A stretch of 6,336 nucleotides of DNA from Rhodocyclaceae bacterium (GTDB lineage Bacteria; Pseudomonadota; Gammaproteobacteria; Burkholderiales; Rhodocyclaceae): positions 1-6,336 of the forward strand of contig JAEUNN010000741.1 of assembly GCA_016791085.1 (NCBI GenBank), written 5' to 3'. The translations under genes were made by a program, and so were the position numbers. Positions 6,001 to 6,336 of this stretch are shown here, one piece after another; positions within the stretch are counted from its first letter, which is position 1, and the number at the start of each line of letters is the position of its first letter. The notes below the pieces were generated by a model. That model did not search any database. It saw only the letters and a list, made by a program, of their open reading frames with translations, and had not been told where the DNA came from.

Positions 6001-6157
6001 GAAGCCTGAGGCCTGGCCGGCGAGTTGTGCTTTTGCCGGCGAGGCAAGGAAGAGGTGGGTATAGAGTTGCAATTGCATGGGGTGGCAGCGGCTGCCGATC
6101 GATTTGGGTCGATCGCGCTGCTGCACGACACACAGGCGCCTTGACTGGCAAGGCTAT
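6001..6157 (-). other. 23S-5S spacer of the rRNA operon with several inverted repeats
   Basis: There is no tRNA here. The spacer holds several possible hairpins. At 6139-6153 CCTTG/CAAGG has a 5-nt loop, next to the 23S end. At 6096-6115 CGATCGA/TCGATCG has a 6-nt loop and is flanked by GCAGCG (6085-6090) and CGCTGC (6116-6121), which can extend it past a 5-nt bulge. At 5995-6008 CAGGCT/AGCCTG spans the 5' end of 5S. GCCGGCGAG is repeated directly at 6016-6024 and 6035-6043. These are candidates for RNase III or RNase E processing structures; that role is inferred from position only. Confidence 0.6.
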
Positions 6158-6336
6158 AGGATCAAGCCGCACGGGCAATTAGTACTGGTTAGCTCAACGC
6201 ATTACTGCGCTTCCACACCCAGCCTATCAACGTCCTGGTCTTGGACGACCCTTCAGGGAGGTCTAGCCTCCGGGAAGTCTCATCTTGAGGCGAGTTTCCC
6301 GCTTAGATGCTTTCAGCGGTTATCTCTTCCGTACTT
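6158..6336 (-). rRNA. rrl: 23S ribosomal RNA, 3' end (partial)
   Basis: The last 179 or so bases of 23S rRNA on the minus strand; the rest lies beyond the right edge. Conserved 3'-terminal stretches are readable on the minus strand: AACCGCTGAAAGCATCTAAG, GACGTTGATAGGCTGGGTGT, and AATGCGTTGAGCTAACCAGT followed by ACTAATTGCCCGTG. The 3' end is placed at CTTGATCCT, the strand that should pair with the 5' end of 23S, by analogy with the E. coli terminal helix. The end may be off by a few bases. Confidence 0.95.

Noticed and set aside
5876..6178. Open minus-strand frame of 100 codons in the rRNA region
   Set aside because: It lies over the 5S gene and the spacer into the 23S end; these are RNA genes.

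Overview
This is a GC-rich proteobacterial chromosome segment. The partial 23S rRNA and complete 5S rRNA at the right end read as betaproteobacterial. The protein set also looks like Burkholderiales, most likely Alcaligenaceae (Bordetella/Achromobacter/Pusillimonas relatives). That placement rests on recognition of the sequences, not on a database search. There are no mobile elements, CRISPR arrays or tRNA genes in the window.

Layout. Positions 1-1923 hold three genes on the minus strand, read right to left as a tight probable operon: an AcuI/YhdH-type medium-chain oxidoreductase (937-1923), a small exported DUF5329-type protein whose start overlaps the end of that gene (522-950), and a DNA-3-methyladenine glycosylase of the AlkA/HhH-GPD type, cut off by the left window edge (1-506). 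An 81-bp divergent intergenic region (1924-2004) carries a perfect TATAAT box facing right.

Positions 2005-5784 hold five co-directional plus-strand genes: a MoxR-type AAA+ ATPase, a 67-residue two-helix membrane protein starting at TTG, a CPBP-family intramembrane metalloprotease, a CoxE-like VWA-domain protein, and a Tat-type exported protein with a FecR-like domain. The first four are separated by only 6-23 bp and look like one transcript. The fifth follows after a 76-bp gap.

Positions 5785-5884 are a convergent intergenic region with the rRNA operon terminator. Then follow, on the minus strand, a complete 5S rRNA (about 5885-6000), a 157-bp spacer rich in small inverted repeats, and the last 179 or so bases of the 23S rRNA.

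How the genes may work together. MoxR ATPases and VWA proteins are a known functional pair, in which the ATPase remodels a target that the VWA protein recruits through its metal site. Here an intramembrane protease and a tiny membrane protein sit between the two partners, so the cluster could be a membrane-associated maturation or proteolysis module, with the exported FecR-like protein as a possible periplasmic component or client. This is inference from gene order. The enzyme active-site motifs are visible in the sequence, but the substrates are unknown.
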